A stretch of DNA of 49,868 nt, taken from positions 1-49,868 of the forward strand of contig CALWUJ010000013.1 in NCBI GenBank assembly GCA_944384725.1, in the 5' to 3' direction. Made by a program: the position numbers and the translations under genes. The DNA is from an uncultured Agathobaculum sp. (GTDB lineage Bacteria > Bacillota > Clostridia > Oscillospirales > Butyricicoccaceae). Positions 1 through 7,752 of this stretch are shown piece by piece. Position 1 is the stretch's first letter, and each line of letters starts with the position of its first letter. The notes under the pieces are model-generated. The model was given only the letters and a program-made list of their open reading frames with translations. It searched no databases and was not told the origin of the DNA.

Positions 1-50
1 GTTACGGAGAATCTCTTCTTTGCACCGCTGTGCGTTTTGATCTTAGGCAT
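1..50 (-). CDS. rpmI: 50S ribosomal protein L35, 5' part only
   Basis: The first 16 codons of L35 are visible, reading MPKIKTHSGAKKRFSV, which is the conserved start of this small basic protein of the large ribosomal subunit. The rest lies beyond the left edge. It follows infC by 44 bp on the same strand with an AGAGAGGAG ribosome site. The order infC-rpmI matches the usual Firmicutes infC-rpmI-rplT operon, so rplT is expected off the window. Confidence 0.93.
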   Translation of the reverse strand, partial: MPKIKTHSGAKKRFSV

Positions 51-94
51 AAGGTTTGCTCCTCTCTGAATTTGCGCGCTAGGCGCGTTTTAGT

Positions 95-613
<519 letters not shown>

Positions 614-646
614 TGGTAAGCACCTCCAAACAATAAATGGGTTAAG

Positions 647-682
647 ACAAAAAGAAAAAGGACCGATCGAAAGCGACCGTCC
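647..682 (-). terminator. Leader terminator (attenuator) upstream of infC
   Basis: On the minus strand GGACGGTCGC-TTTC-GATCGGTCC can form a roughly 9-bp stem with one bulge, followed directly by TTTTTCTTTTT. It lies between the promoter and the infC ribosome site, so it would stop transcription before the gene. This placement matches the L20-type leader attenuation known for Bacillus infC-rpmI-rplT; the controlling ligand here is inferred. Confidence 0.75.
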
Positions 683-791
683 TCCATGCATAAAACGCAA
701 ACCCGTACCCAAACGGATTTTTTGCTTTATTGACCCGTTTGCTGAAAACGCTGCGGGTGAGGACATTGCCTTCTTCCTTGTTACTTGAAAT

Positions 792-820
792 ACTATATCA
801 GAAATGAAAGACAAAGTCAA
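792..820 (-). promoter_or_regulatory. Sigma-A promoter of infC operon
   Basis: On the minus strand TTGACT (815-820), a 17-bp spacer and TATAGT (792-797) form a near-consensus housekeeping promoter. Transcription would start near 785, leaving a long leader of about 170 nt before infC that contains the attenuator hairpin. Confidence 0.85.
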
Positions 821-901
821 GGCTTTATTTCGGTTATTTTAACTGGTATGATATTTCGCACAGGCAGCATACTATGACAGTACGGCGCTCCAGAATGGGG
901 C

Positions 902-930
902 TTTACAAAAAGGACTCGATTTGTTATGCT
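902..930 (+). promoter_or_regulatory. Probable promoter of DUF1292 gene
   Basis: TTTACA at 902-907, a 17-bp spacer and TATGCT at 925-930 give an acceptable sigma-A promoter about 60 bp ahead of the DUF1292 start. Confidence 0.55.
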
Positions 931-990
931 TAAAGCAGGAGAAGCATTCTCCGTCCAGCCTGAATTTGAACCATAAGGAGGTGCCGGATC

Positions 991-1266
991 GTGAGCGAGG
1001 AATACGGCAACGATTTTGTCACGCTGATTGATGAGGACGGCAACGAAGTTGAGTTTGAGCACATCGACACCGTGGAATATCAGGGAACAACCTATCTGGC
1101 CTTTATCCCGGCGGAGCTTTCTGTTGAGGAAGATGCAGAGGTTGTTATCATGCAGATCGTAGAGGAAGACGGCGAGGAAATGCTGGAAGCGGTTGAGGAT
1201 GACGAGATCGCGGATGCAGTGTTTAATATTGTGATGGAACGCGCTGAGGCGGAAGAGGAAGAGTAA
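991..1266 (+). CDS. DUF1292 (YrzB-like) small acidic protein
   Basis: This 91-aa, very acidic protein has the DUF1292 pattern: an N-terminal FVTLIDEDGNEVEFE strand region followed by a middle segment ending in EDDE. The start is GTG at 991, chosen because AAGGAGGT lies 9 nt upstream and no ATG fits. In many Firmicutes this family sits beside alaS/ruvX; here it stands alone between the infC operon and a probable 6S RNA. Its molecular role is not established. Confidence 0.85.
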   Translation: MSEEYGNDFVTLIDEDGNEVEFEHIDTVEYQGTTYLAFIPAELSVEEDAEVVIMQIVEEDGEEMLEAVEDDEIADAVFNIVMERAEAEEEE

Positions 1267-1300
1267 GATTACCGCCGCAGACGGCATGGATCAGTCAAAT

Positions 1301-1481
1301 CCCTGCCCTGTACGACAGCAGCCCTTTTTTAACCCACATTTTTAGTACGGGATTTCGGAAAGTTTTGGCATCGAGCAGCAGGCCTCCCGGGTATACACGG
1401 ACGTTGGAAGCGCAGACATGCCAAACAGAAAACCCACCTGCATGAGTCGTGCAGGTTACTAATTGGGCTGCATCGGCAGGG
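1301..1481 (+). ncRNA. ssrS: Probable 6S RNA
   Basis: The 377-bp gap after the DUF1292 gene holds a strongly paired region. CCCTGCC (1301-1307) pairs with GGCAGGG (1475-1481) and GCAGCCC (1318-1324) with GGGCTGC (1465-1471). Inside are a distal arm closed by TTTGGCAT/ATGCCAAA and a 7-bp hairpin ACCTGCA...TGCAGGT close to the 3' side. A long closing stem, open central region and distal arm are the architecture of 6S RNA, which binds sigma-A RNA polymerase. No clear promoter is seen, so strand and exact ends are inferred. Confidence 0.6.
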
Positions 1482-1578
1482 CGGGGTATTATTATGCCTA
1501 AAAATCGCTTGACTTTGATGGCCGCCCAAACGACTGGTAAATAATTTGTTACATTTGTGTAACTTTACAGGAATTTTA

Positions 1579-1607
1579 TTTGCTTTTTTTGCGTAAGATG
1601 ATATAAT
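1579..1607 (+). promoter_or_regulatory. Promoter of 30-codon orphan gene
   Basis: A perfect TATAAT at 1602-1607 is preceded at 17 bp by TTTGCT (1579-1584), or at 16 bp by TTGCTT. The initiation point falls just before the AAGGAGGTG ribosome site of the small ORF. Confidence 0.65.
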
Positions 1608-1643
1608 GATACAAAGAGAGTATAAAAAGGAGGTGCAGAAAGC

Positions 1644-1736
1644 ATGAGACATCTTAGAATCCCTCAGCAGCCCGACCGCCCGGATATCGATGATCTGATT
1701 TTCGGTGATGAGCATGAGACACATAGCGATAAGTAA
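1644..1736 (+). CDS. Orphan 30-aa small protein
   Basis: This ORF encodes 30 residues starting MRHLRIPQQPDRPDIDDLIF and ending in a hydrophilic tail. It has an ideal AAGGAGGTG ribosome site 6 nt before ATG, its own TATAAT promoter and a strong terminator 18 bp after the stop. The composition is proline- and aspartate-rich, with no membrane segment and no cysteine. The complete expression unit argues that it is a real small gene, or an RNA carrying a peptide. I do not recognise a family. Confidence 0.6.
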   Translation: MRHLRIPQQPDRPDIDDLIFGDEHETHSDK

Positions 1737-1753
1737 AACACTTACGGATATGT

Positions 1754-1802
1754 CCACGCAGGGCGCGCATGCTGGAAGGGAATGCGGCCGCGTGGTTTTT
1801 TT
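1754..1802 (+). terminator. Terminator of the 30-codon gene
   Basis: CCACGC (1754-1759) pairs with GCGTGG (1790-1795), extended inside by GC(GC)GCAT with ATGC(G)GC, and seven T residues follow. This is a typical intrinsic terminator. Confidence 0.85.
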
Positions 1803-1872
1803 ATATTTATTCCCCGGAAAATAAAAAGGGAGATCCATTCTAAATATGAAAAAATGTCTCGCAGAAGAGTGA

Positions 1873-1907
1873 TGCCCGAAACGGAAAAACGTTTCGGGCA
1901 TTTTTTT
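1873..1907 (+). terminator. Second plus-strand terminator
   Basis: TGCCCGAAACG-GAAAA-CGTTTCGGGCA followed by seven T residues is a strong intrinsic terminator reading rightward. Its T-run overlaps the stop codon of the convergent XRE regulator gene. It insulates the regulator from read-through from the left. Confidence 0.8.
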
Positions 1908-3000
1908 ATGCGTCAGGCGTCAGATAGGCGTGCAGTCGATCAAGCGCGGTTTGAAAGCGAGGATCGTTACGCAAGGATTCATATTGTGGATCTTCCTCCA
2001 GTGAGCGTAGGGTAAGACGGTTAGCCTCGATTACTTCATTTTTGGTTGGCACATGAGTCTGAACACCGGCGAAAAACGGATTTTTTCGATAATCCAGTGT
2101 GTAGGCCAGCCGCGCGTCGATGTATTGCGCAAGCAGGTCAAGAGCACAGTCGATGTCACCCTCGTCCTGTGCCAGCATCAGACCGATCAGCAGACCATTG
2201 GAGCGGTCAAGATAGAACAGTTCGTCTATGGAGCGGTAGGCGTCGAGATAATGATGCGCGGCGGGGAAATTTTTTTGTCGTCGTGCGGCAGTCGTTAGGT
2301 TCATTAGTGCGCCTAATGCCTCATGGACATGTATCATCAGCCGCTTGCGGGCGAGCTGTTCGGCTTCGTCCAGCCGGTTCTGTGCCAGCCGTAGGTTGAG
2401 CCGCAGCGTATCTGCGTCGACCGGATGCTGGTTTGGCAGGGTGTCGATCAAGACTTCGGCTTCGTCGTATCGGCCAAGCATGGTCAGTGCATTGATGCGT
2501 AGCAAACGTGCTCCCAACTTCTCGTTTTCGGTTTCGCTTTGAGCTTCGCCTTGCTCAAACAGCGCAAGGCAGCGCGCAATCAGCGTTTCACTCTCTTGCT
2601 TGGGGTTTTCCGCGTGCAACAGGGCGGAGGACAGAAAGTGAAAATACATTCCGCCGAGTATGACTTTGAGTTGGCCGCTGGATGGGTACTCGCGCAGCAC
2701 AGACTCAGCCGCCTGCTGTCCGGCAGAAAAACCCTGCTCGTCGAATATAGTGCGTAACTGTTCGCTAATGGTGTGCAGTTCTTCGTTGGAGGGCGCAGCG
2801 TGAAAGTCGAGCAGCGTATCGACCGTTATGCCAAGTGCACGGGCGATTGGTGGTAACAGCGTGATGTCAGGATAGCTTGCTCCAGTCTCCCATTTGCTGA
2901 CTGCGGCGGAGGATACGCCGACCAAGTTGGCTAACGACTCCTGTGTCAAACCCTTGGTACGGCGTGCGGCAAGGATTGTGGTTCCGATACAAAGTTCCAT
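1906..3000 (-). CDS. XRE-family regulator with TPR-like C-terminus
   Basis: Residues 1-65 form a classic XRE/Cro helix-turn-helix (LAARRTKGLTQESLANLVGV, then SAAVSKWETG). The remaining ~300 residues are helical with repeated A/L/E-rich pairs resembling tetratricopeptide repeats, the usual layout of peptide- or partner-sensing regulators. The start is placed at the ATG at 3000 because AAGG lies 9 nt before it; an ATG at 3009 abuts that site. It is divergent from a MATE exporter, and the shared gap contains dyads, so it probably controls the exporter and itself (inference). Confidence 0.88.
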   Translation of the reverse strand: MELCIGTTILAARRTKGLTQESLANLVGVSSAAVSKWETGASYPDITLLPPIARALGITVDTLLDFHAAPSNEELHTISEQLRTIFDEQGFSAGQQAAESVLREYPSSGQLKVILGGMYFHFLSSALLHAENPKQESETLIARCLALFEQGEAQSETENEKLGARLLRINALTMLGRYDEAEVLIDTLPNQHPVDADTLRLNLRLAQNRLDEAEQLARKRLMIHVHEALGALMNLTTAARRQKNFPAAHHYLDAYRSIDELFYLDRSNGLLIGLMLAQDEGDIDCALDLLAQYIDARLAYTLDYRKNPFFAGVQTHVPTKNEVIEANRLTLRSLEEDPQYESLRNDPRFQTALDRLHAYLTPDA

Positions 3001-3025
3001 GTCGTTCATCCTTATATAACAAATT

Positions 3026-3040
3026 CAAAAGGGCCTTTTG
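3026..3040. promoter_or_regulatory. 15-bp dyad upstream of XRE gene
   Basis: CAAAAGG-G-CCTTTTG is a perfect 7-bp inverted repeat around one base, about 25 bp before the regulator start. It could be an autoregulatory site of the XRE protein or of another regulator. Confidence 0.45.
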
Positions 3041-3090
3041 TACTTTTATCTTATCATGCCGTTATGCGCCAGACAATGGAGGCGTGGTTT

Positions 3091-3121
3091 AACCGACGGT
3101 TGTTTTTTCCAACCGATGGTT
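3091..3121. promoter_or_regulatory. Paired 11-bp operators between divergent genes
   Basis: Two near-identical palindromes, AACCGACGGTT (3091-3101) and AACCGATGGTT (3111-3121), start exactly 20 bp apart, two helical turns. They lie just upstream of the -35 of the MATE promoter. This is the spacing expected for a dimeric regulator binding cooperatively on one DNA face. Confidence 0.55.
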
Positions 3122-3139
3122 GAGCGGTATATTGAATGG

Positions 3140-3168
3140 TTGACGCTTCGGCTTGATTCTGTTAGGAT
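3140..3168 (+). promoter_or_regulatory. Promoter of the MATE gene
   Basis: TTGACG (3140-3145), a 17-bp spacer and TAGGAT (3163-3168) form a sigma-A promoter about 30 bp ahead of the GTG start. Confidence 0.65.
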
Positions 3169-3197
3169 AATCGAGGTGAAAAAGGGGGAATGGTGCG

Positions 3198-4541
3198 GTG
3201 TCGCTGGATTTGACCAAAGGAAGCATCACCCGGCGGCTTTTGCTGTTTGCGCTGCCGCTGATGATCGGTAATCTGTTGCAGCAGTTATATAATGTAGCGG
3301 ATACATTGATCGTAGGGCGGTTTCTGGGGGCAGACGCATTGGCGGCGGTTGGCTCCGCTTATACGCTGATGGTGTTTCTGACTTCGATCCTGCTGGGGCT
3401 ATGTATGGGCAGCAGCGCATTTTTTGCCATGCAGTTTGGAAAACGGGATATGGAGCGGCTGAAAAACAGTTTATTCCTGTCATTCCTGTTGGTTGGTGCT
3501 GTTGCACTTGTCATGAATGCGCTGGTATTTGTCAGATTGGATTGGATCGTCCGGGTATTACAGGCGCCAGATACGGTTGCACCGCTCATGCGTCAATACT
3601 TGTTCTATATCTTCTTTGGCATATTGGCAACGTTTCTTTATAATTTCTTTGCGAACCTGCTGCGTGCGGTCGGCAATTCGGTTGTGCCGCTGGTATTCCT
3701 TGCGGCGTCTGCGGTGCTCAATATAGTGCTGGATCTGTTGTTTGTGCTGGTGTTTCGCTGGGGAGTAACAGGCGCGGCGGTTGCGACGGTGATCGCGCAG
3801 TTTGTTTCCGGCATTGGTATTGCGGTGTATTGCTTGCTGCGGTTCCCGGAACTGCGGGTGGAACGGCGGCACATGCGTTGGGATCGTCAGATCATTCGAG
3901 AAATCGCCGGTTTGTCCGTTCTGACCTGCGTGCAGCAGTCAGTGATGAATTTTGGTATTCTGATGGTGCAGGGGCTGGTCAATAGCTTTGGGAAAACCGT
4001 CATGGCGGCGTTTGCCGCAGCGGTTAAAATTGATTCCTTTGCCTATATGCCGGTGCAGGATTTTGGCAATGCATTTTCCACTTTTATTGCGCAGAATTAC
4101 GGGGCAAGGGACGAGGAACGCATCCGTCGCGGTATCAAAAGCGCCGTGGGAACGGCGTTTGTGTTCTGTGTGGTCATCAGTGTCACAGTGTGCATGCTGG
4201 CGCGGCCACTGATGGGGCTGTTCGTCCAGCCGGAAGAGACGGCAATTATAGCGGTTGGCGTTGGTTATCTGCGGATCGAGGCATCGTGCTATTTTGGAAT
4301 CGGTTTGCTGTTCCTGCTGTATGGCTTTTACCGCGCGATCAATCGACCGGGGATGTCGGTGGTGCTGACGGTAATCTCACTGGGTACGCGTGTGCTGCTC
4401 GCCTATGTGTTGTCCGCAGTTCCCTCTATTGGAGTGACCGGAATTTGGGTTGCTGTGCCGATTGGCTGGGCGCTGGCGGATTTGACGGGTGCAGCTTATT
4501 ACGGGAAGAACAAAGTGCGTTTGCTGCATATGAAAGCATGA
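3198..4541 (+). CDS. MATE family multidrug/Na+ antiporter
   Basis: This 447-aa inner-membrane protein has about 12 hydrophobic segments in two similar halves, and the MATE-type N-terminus (ITRRLLLFALPLMIGNLLQQ, then YNVADTLIVGRFLG) typical of the NorM/DinF-like clostridial branch. Members exchange Na+ or H+ for cationic drugs or metabolites. The start is GTG at 3198, with GGGGGA 8 nt upstream. It is divergent from the XRE/TPR regulator, with two operator-like palindromes between them, so regulated export is likely. The substrate cannot be inferred. Confidence 0.9.
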   Translation: MSLDLTKGSITRRLLLFALPLMIGNLLQQLYNVADTLIVGRFLGADALAAVGSAYTLMVFLTSILLGLCMGSSAFFAMQFGKRDMERLKNSLFLSFLLVGAVALVMNALVFVRLDWIVRVLQAPDTVAPLMRQYLFYIFFGILATFLYNFFANLLRAVGNSVVPLVFLAASAVLNIVLDLLFVLVFRWGVTGAAVATVIAQFVSGIGIAVYCLLRFPELRVERRHMRWDRQIIREIAGLSVLTCVQQSVMNFGILMVQGLVNSFGKTVMAAFAAAVKIDSFAYMPVQDFGNAFSTFIAQNYGARDEERIRRGIKSAVGTAFVFCVVISVTVCMLARPLMGLFVQPEETAIIAVGVGYLRIEASCYFGIGLLFLLYGFYRAINRPGMSVVLTVISLGTRVLLAYVLSAVPSIGVTGIWVAVPIGWALADLTGAAYYGKNKVRLLHMKA

Positions 4542-4573
4542 AAAAGGTCCTGCCAAGCTGGCAGGACCTTTTT
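4541..4573. terminator. Bidirectional terminator
   Basis: AAAAAGGTCCTGCC-AAGC-TGGCAGGACCTTTTT is a near-perfect hairpin with A- and T-runs on either side. It serves both the MATE gene and the convergent SLH/peptidase gene. Confidence 0.9.
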
Positions 4574-4578
4574 GGTTG

Positions 4579-5775
4579 TCAGGTGCCGAAATAGCTGAAA
4601 TGCATATAGTCGCGTTTGCTGCGCCATGCGTTGCCGCCCCACAGGAATCCGTGGTTGATGAACGCGTTATACACATCGCCGCCTTCGGGGATGGAGTAGG
4701 GGTCTTCACCCGGCAGCCAGTAGGAACCGGTGGTCGGGGTCAGAGAGCCGTCCTCATTGATGGTTGCCTCCATGTTCTCATTCCAGTTGATATCCACTGC
4801 GGTGCCCTGCGAGTGTTCGCCCGTGCGCCAGGAGTAGCAGCCGACATCCTTGATCGGGAATTGCTCATCGCCGTTATAAATCTCCTCAAAGACTGCCTCG
4901 TAGATCGGGGCAAGGTTGCGGTTGACCTGTAAATAAGCAGTGCCCGAAGTTTTGGTACCGTCTTCCTGCAAGCGCCAGACCGGAACCGAGATTTCGACCA
5001 TATTGGCCTCGGCTTCTTCGGCGGTTTGGTATTTCTCGCCGCCTACGCCATAGACCAGCTCCATCTTTTCCTCGTCGGTTTGCGGCAGCGCCATATCCGG
5101 ATCATCCCACGGATCTTCGGGCGTGACGGTTGGCTCGGTTACAGCATCTTCGAAGGCAGAGCAGAAGCGGGTCGCCATAATAAGAGCCTGCTCGCGGGTC
5201 GCGGTTCCGCTGGGAGCAAGTGCGGTGGTTTCTCCGGCGGTAGAAATGCCGTTGACTACGGTGTGATCGACCATAGTAATCACGGCGTCGACTGCATAGG
5301 GTTCGATTTCGGGAACATCAGGGTAATCTTCGATGCAAGCATCTCCTGCAATCACGGGAGCTTCAATGCCGGATGCCTCCAGAATATTGTACAGCATCAC
5401 ACAAAGGTCTTGCCGTTCGATTTCAGCGTCCGGATCGAAGATGCCGTCGCCGCGTCCGTTGACCAGGCCGAGTTCGTAAGCTGCGACCACATTCGGATCA
5501 TCGCAATCGCGGAAAGGCTTTTTGCCGGAAGCAAAAACCGCTTTGCCGCTGACCGCCTTATAAGCGTTGACGGCAATGCCGCAAAATTCGGCGCGGGTGA
5601 TGGCGCCGGTTGCGCTGCGCGTTTCCAGTGCGCTGGGGATCAATCCGGCTTCTTGTGCAGCGGCAACGCCTTCCTGCGCCCAAGTGGAAACACCGGACAG
5701 AGCGCCGGCTTGTGGAGTCAGCAGCGCGCCGAGCAATGCGAGTGTGCCGGCACGGCGGAAAAACGGGTGTGTCAT
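4579..5775 (-). CDS. Secreted SLH-domain D-Ala-D-Ala carboxypeptidase (VanY-like)
   Basis: The 398-aa product starts with a signal peptide (FFRRAGTLALLGALLTPQAG). Two or three S-layer-homology modules follow (about residues 25-210; WAQEGVAAAQEAGLIP, TRAEFC, FDPDAEIERQDLC), which usually anchor proteins to the cell wall. The C-terminal ~120 residues match M15/VanY peptidases: the HSQGTAVDIN zinc motif and the final DYMHF histidine are present. It probably trims D-Ala-D-Ala from peptidoglycan at the surface. An AAGGAGG site precedes the ATG. Confidence 0.88.
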   Translation of the reverse strand: MTHPFFRRAGTLALLGALLTPQAGALSGVSTWAQEGVAAAQEAGLIPSALETRSATGAITRAEFCGIAVNAYKAVSGKAVFASGKKPFRDCDDPNVVAAYELGLVNGRGDGIFDPDAEIERQDLCVMLYNILEASGIEAPVIAGDACIEDYPDVPEIEPYAVDAVITMVDHTVVNGISTAGETTALAPSGTATREQALIMATRFCSAFEDAVTEPTVTPEDPWDDPDMALPQTDEEKMELVYGVGGEKYQTAEEAEANMVEISVPVWRLQEDGTKTSGTAYLQVNRNLAPIYEAVFEEIYNGDEQFPIKDVGCYSWRTGEHSQGTAVDINWNENMEATINEDGSLTPTTGSYWLPGEDPYSIPEGGDVYNAFINHGFLWGGNAWRSKRDYMHFSYFGT

Positions 5776-5871
5776 AACAAATGGGGCCTCCTTGGGGAAT
5801 GAATGTAGATATAACGTATTTTAATCAGAATGTCTGAATTGCATTTTGTAAAAATTAAGTAAAAAAGAAAC

Positions 5872-5915
5872 TTATTCACAATATCCACAGTCTTTTCCAC
5901 AGAACCTGTGGATAG
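5872..5915. promoter_or_regulatory. Cluster of four DnaA boxes
   Basis: Four sequences matching TTATNCACA with at most one mismatch lie in 44 bp: TTATTCACA (5872-5880, perfect), ATATCCACA (5881-5889), TTTTCCACA (5893-5901) and, on the minus strand, CTATCCACA (complement of 5907-5915). The flanking 5811-5871 is very A+T rich. The site lies between the SLH peptidase gene and comM. It may titrate DnaA, re-activate it or regulate a neighbour. No dnaA gene is near, so it is probably not the main origin. Confidence 0.6.
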
Positions 5916-7439
5916 TTAACCGCCGACTGCGCGGTCAAGCGTGCGATATTGCAACGCTTCGGCAAGATGCTCCGGGCAGATGGCGGCACTGTTTGCCAGA
6001 TCGGCAATGGTGCGCGCCATGCGCAGCACACGGTCGTGCGCGCGTGCGGTCAGTCCCAGACGCTCAAAGGCGGCGCGGAACATGCTGGACGCTTCTTCGG
6101 TCAGCGGACAGCAGTCTGATAAGCGGGCAGGGGAGAGGTTTGCGTTGCAAACATTCACGCCTTGCCGCTGATATTGTATCTCACGCGCTGCCATGACGCG
6201 GGCGCGGATCGCTTCCGAAGGTTCTTCTGCAGCTTGTCCGCGGGCGGCAAGTGCGGCATATTCGACGGGCTGAACTGCAATTTGCAGGTCGATGCGGTCC
6301 AGCAGCGGGCCGGACAAGCGGCGCAGATATTGCTGCACGGATGCTTTGGAGCAGGTGCAGCGGTCGGTGCCATACCAGCCGCAGCGGCAGGGGTTCATGG
6401 CTGCGATGAGCTGAAAGCGCGCGGGATAGGTGACCTGTCCCGCAACCCGCGAAATCGTGACTGTCCCATCCTCGAGCGGCTGGCGCAGCGCCTCGAGTAC
6501 ATCACGGTGAAACTCCGGCAGTTCGTCCAGAAACAAAACACCGCGATGCGCCAGCGAAATTTCGCCCGGCGTGGGCAGACGGTTTCCCGTGCCTGCACCG
6601 CCCGCCAAAGCGGCAGCGGAAGTGGTATGATGCGGTGCGCGGAAAGGGCGGGAAGCACGTCCGACGGCTTCCTGTCCGCGGCCGACGGCCGACCAGACGC
6701 GGATGACTTCCAGACGCTCGGTGTCGGATAGCGGCGGCAGAATGGTGGCAAAGCGCTTGGCCATCATGCTCTTGCCCGAACCGGGAGGTCCGGAAAGCAG
6801 AATATTATGTCCGCCGGCTGCGGCAATTTCCAGCGCGCGCTTGACAGCATGCTGCCCCATTACATGGGAAAAGTCCAGCGCATCGTCCGGCGGCGGAGGT
6901 GGCTCGGGTGGCGGGCAAGGTACCAGCGGCGCGCGGCCGGATAGGTGCGCGATTAATGTTGGCAGGCTTTCGACCGGAAGAACCGTGATGCCCGTGGCAT
7001 AAGAGGCTTCCTGCGCGTTCTGCATCGGTACATATACCGTCCGGAAACCGGCGTCCCGTGCAGCCAACGCCATGGAAAGCGCGCCGCAGACCGGACGCAG
7101 CAGACCGGACAACGAAAGTTCACCCAGAAATATCGCGTCCTGCGGCAGCGGGTCGATTTGACCGGTTGCCGCGAGAATGGATAACAATATAGGAAGGTCA
7201 TAAGCCGTACCCGCTTTGCGGGTGTCCGCCGGGGCAAGGTTGACGGTGATGCGGGAAACCGGCCAGTCAAACGAGCAGGCTTTCACGGCGGCGCGCACCC
7301 GTTCCCCGGCTTCCGAGACTGCACCGGTCGGCAGGCCGACGACATCCAGACGAGGCAGGCCGTTCGAGGGCAGGCATTCGACGGTCACAATATAACCATC
7401 GATTCCGCTCAGACCGGCGGAAAAAACGCGTGCAACCAT
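5916..7439 (-). CDS. comM: YifB/ComM-family Mg-chelatase-like AAA+ ATPase
   Basis: This 507-aa protein has the three-part layout of the family. It has an N-terminal Lon-substrate-like domain (GLSGIDGYIVTVE...GLPTGAVSEA), then an AAA+ core with Walker A GPPGSGKSMMAKR and Walker B LFLDELPEF, and a C-terminal Mg-chelatase-type domain with the cysteine cluster NPCRCGW...DRCTC. ComM is a hexameric helicase that helps branch migration during natural transformation in Gammaproteobacteria; the role in Clostridia is assumed similar. It is an isolated gene, with the DnaA-box cluster directly after its stop codon. Confidence 0.92.
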   Translation of the reverse strand: MVARVFSAGLSGIDGYIVTVECLPSNGLPRLDVVGLPTGAVSEAGERVRAAVKACSFDWPVSRITVNLAPADTRKAGTAYDLPILLSILAATGQIDPLPQDAIFLGELSLSGLLRPVCGALSMALAARDAGFRTVYVPMQNAQEASYATGITVLPVESLPTLIAHLSGRAPLVPCPPPEPPPPPDDALDFSHVMGQHAVKRALEIAAAGGHNILLSGPPGSGKSMMAKRFATILPPLSDTERLEVIRVWSAVGRGQEAVGRASRPFRAPHHTTSAAALAGGAGTGNRLPTPGEISLAHRGVLFLDELPEFHRDVLEALRQPLEDGTVTISRVAGQVTYPARFQLIAAMNPCRCGWYGTDRCTCSKASVQQYLRRLSGPLLDRIDLQIAVQPVEYAALAARGQAAEEPSEAIRARVMAAREIQYQRQGVNVCNANLSPARLSDCCPLTEEASSMFRAAFERLGLTARAHDRVLRMARTIADLANSAAICPEHLAEALQYRTLDRAVGG

Positions 7440-7624
7440 CGAACTCCCTCCTATGTTGCTGAAAGACTTGCTATATTAATATACTACATTTCTGTCGATT
7501 CCGCAATGCAAAACGACAACTGCAAAGGAATTGTAACATTTTGGAACAGTATGAGATTATTGTTTCATAATGCGAAATTATTATTAATAATCGGGGAATT
7601 GTTACGAATTTGTCATATTTGGTG

Positions 7625-7653
7625 TTTACATTTTTGGTAAGGAGTGATAGAAT
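7625..7653 (+). promoter_or_regulatory. PFOR promoter and long 5' leader
   Basis: TTTACA (7625-7630), a 17-bp spacer and TAGAAT (7648-7653) give a good sigma-A promoter about 100 bp before the start codon. The rest of the 313-bp gap is A+T rich. It holds a direct repeat, GGAATTGT(A/T)AC, at 7527 and 7595, and the palindrome TTATTAATAA. No established operator is recognised. Confidence 0.75.
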
Positions 7654-7752
7654 AAAAACGGCCGGTGGAGACGGCTTTTTCCCGTGTCAAAAAGCGGGCG
7701 AAAAGGCTTTTCACCCCTTCAGCATGTTATAACTGAATAGGAGGATATAAAC

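Noticed and set aside
1846-1872. Eight-codon ORF MKKCLAEE before the terminator at 1873
   Set aside because: It resembles an attenuation leader peptide, but no structural gene follows on that strand and no promoter is clear, so it is probably chance.
5893-5915. CCACAG-AAC-CTGTGG hairpin as terminator of comM
   Set aside because: There is no T-run after it on either strand; the repeated TTATNCACA-type matches explain the sequence better.
7527-7605. Rex-type redox operator upstream of PFOR
   Set aside because: The GGAATTGTNAC direct repeats contain TTGT but lack the inverted second half needed for a Rex site.
7660-7690. GCCG...CGGC with five T residues in the PFOR leader as an attenuator
   Set aside because: The stem has only four base pairs, too weak for a terminator.
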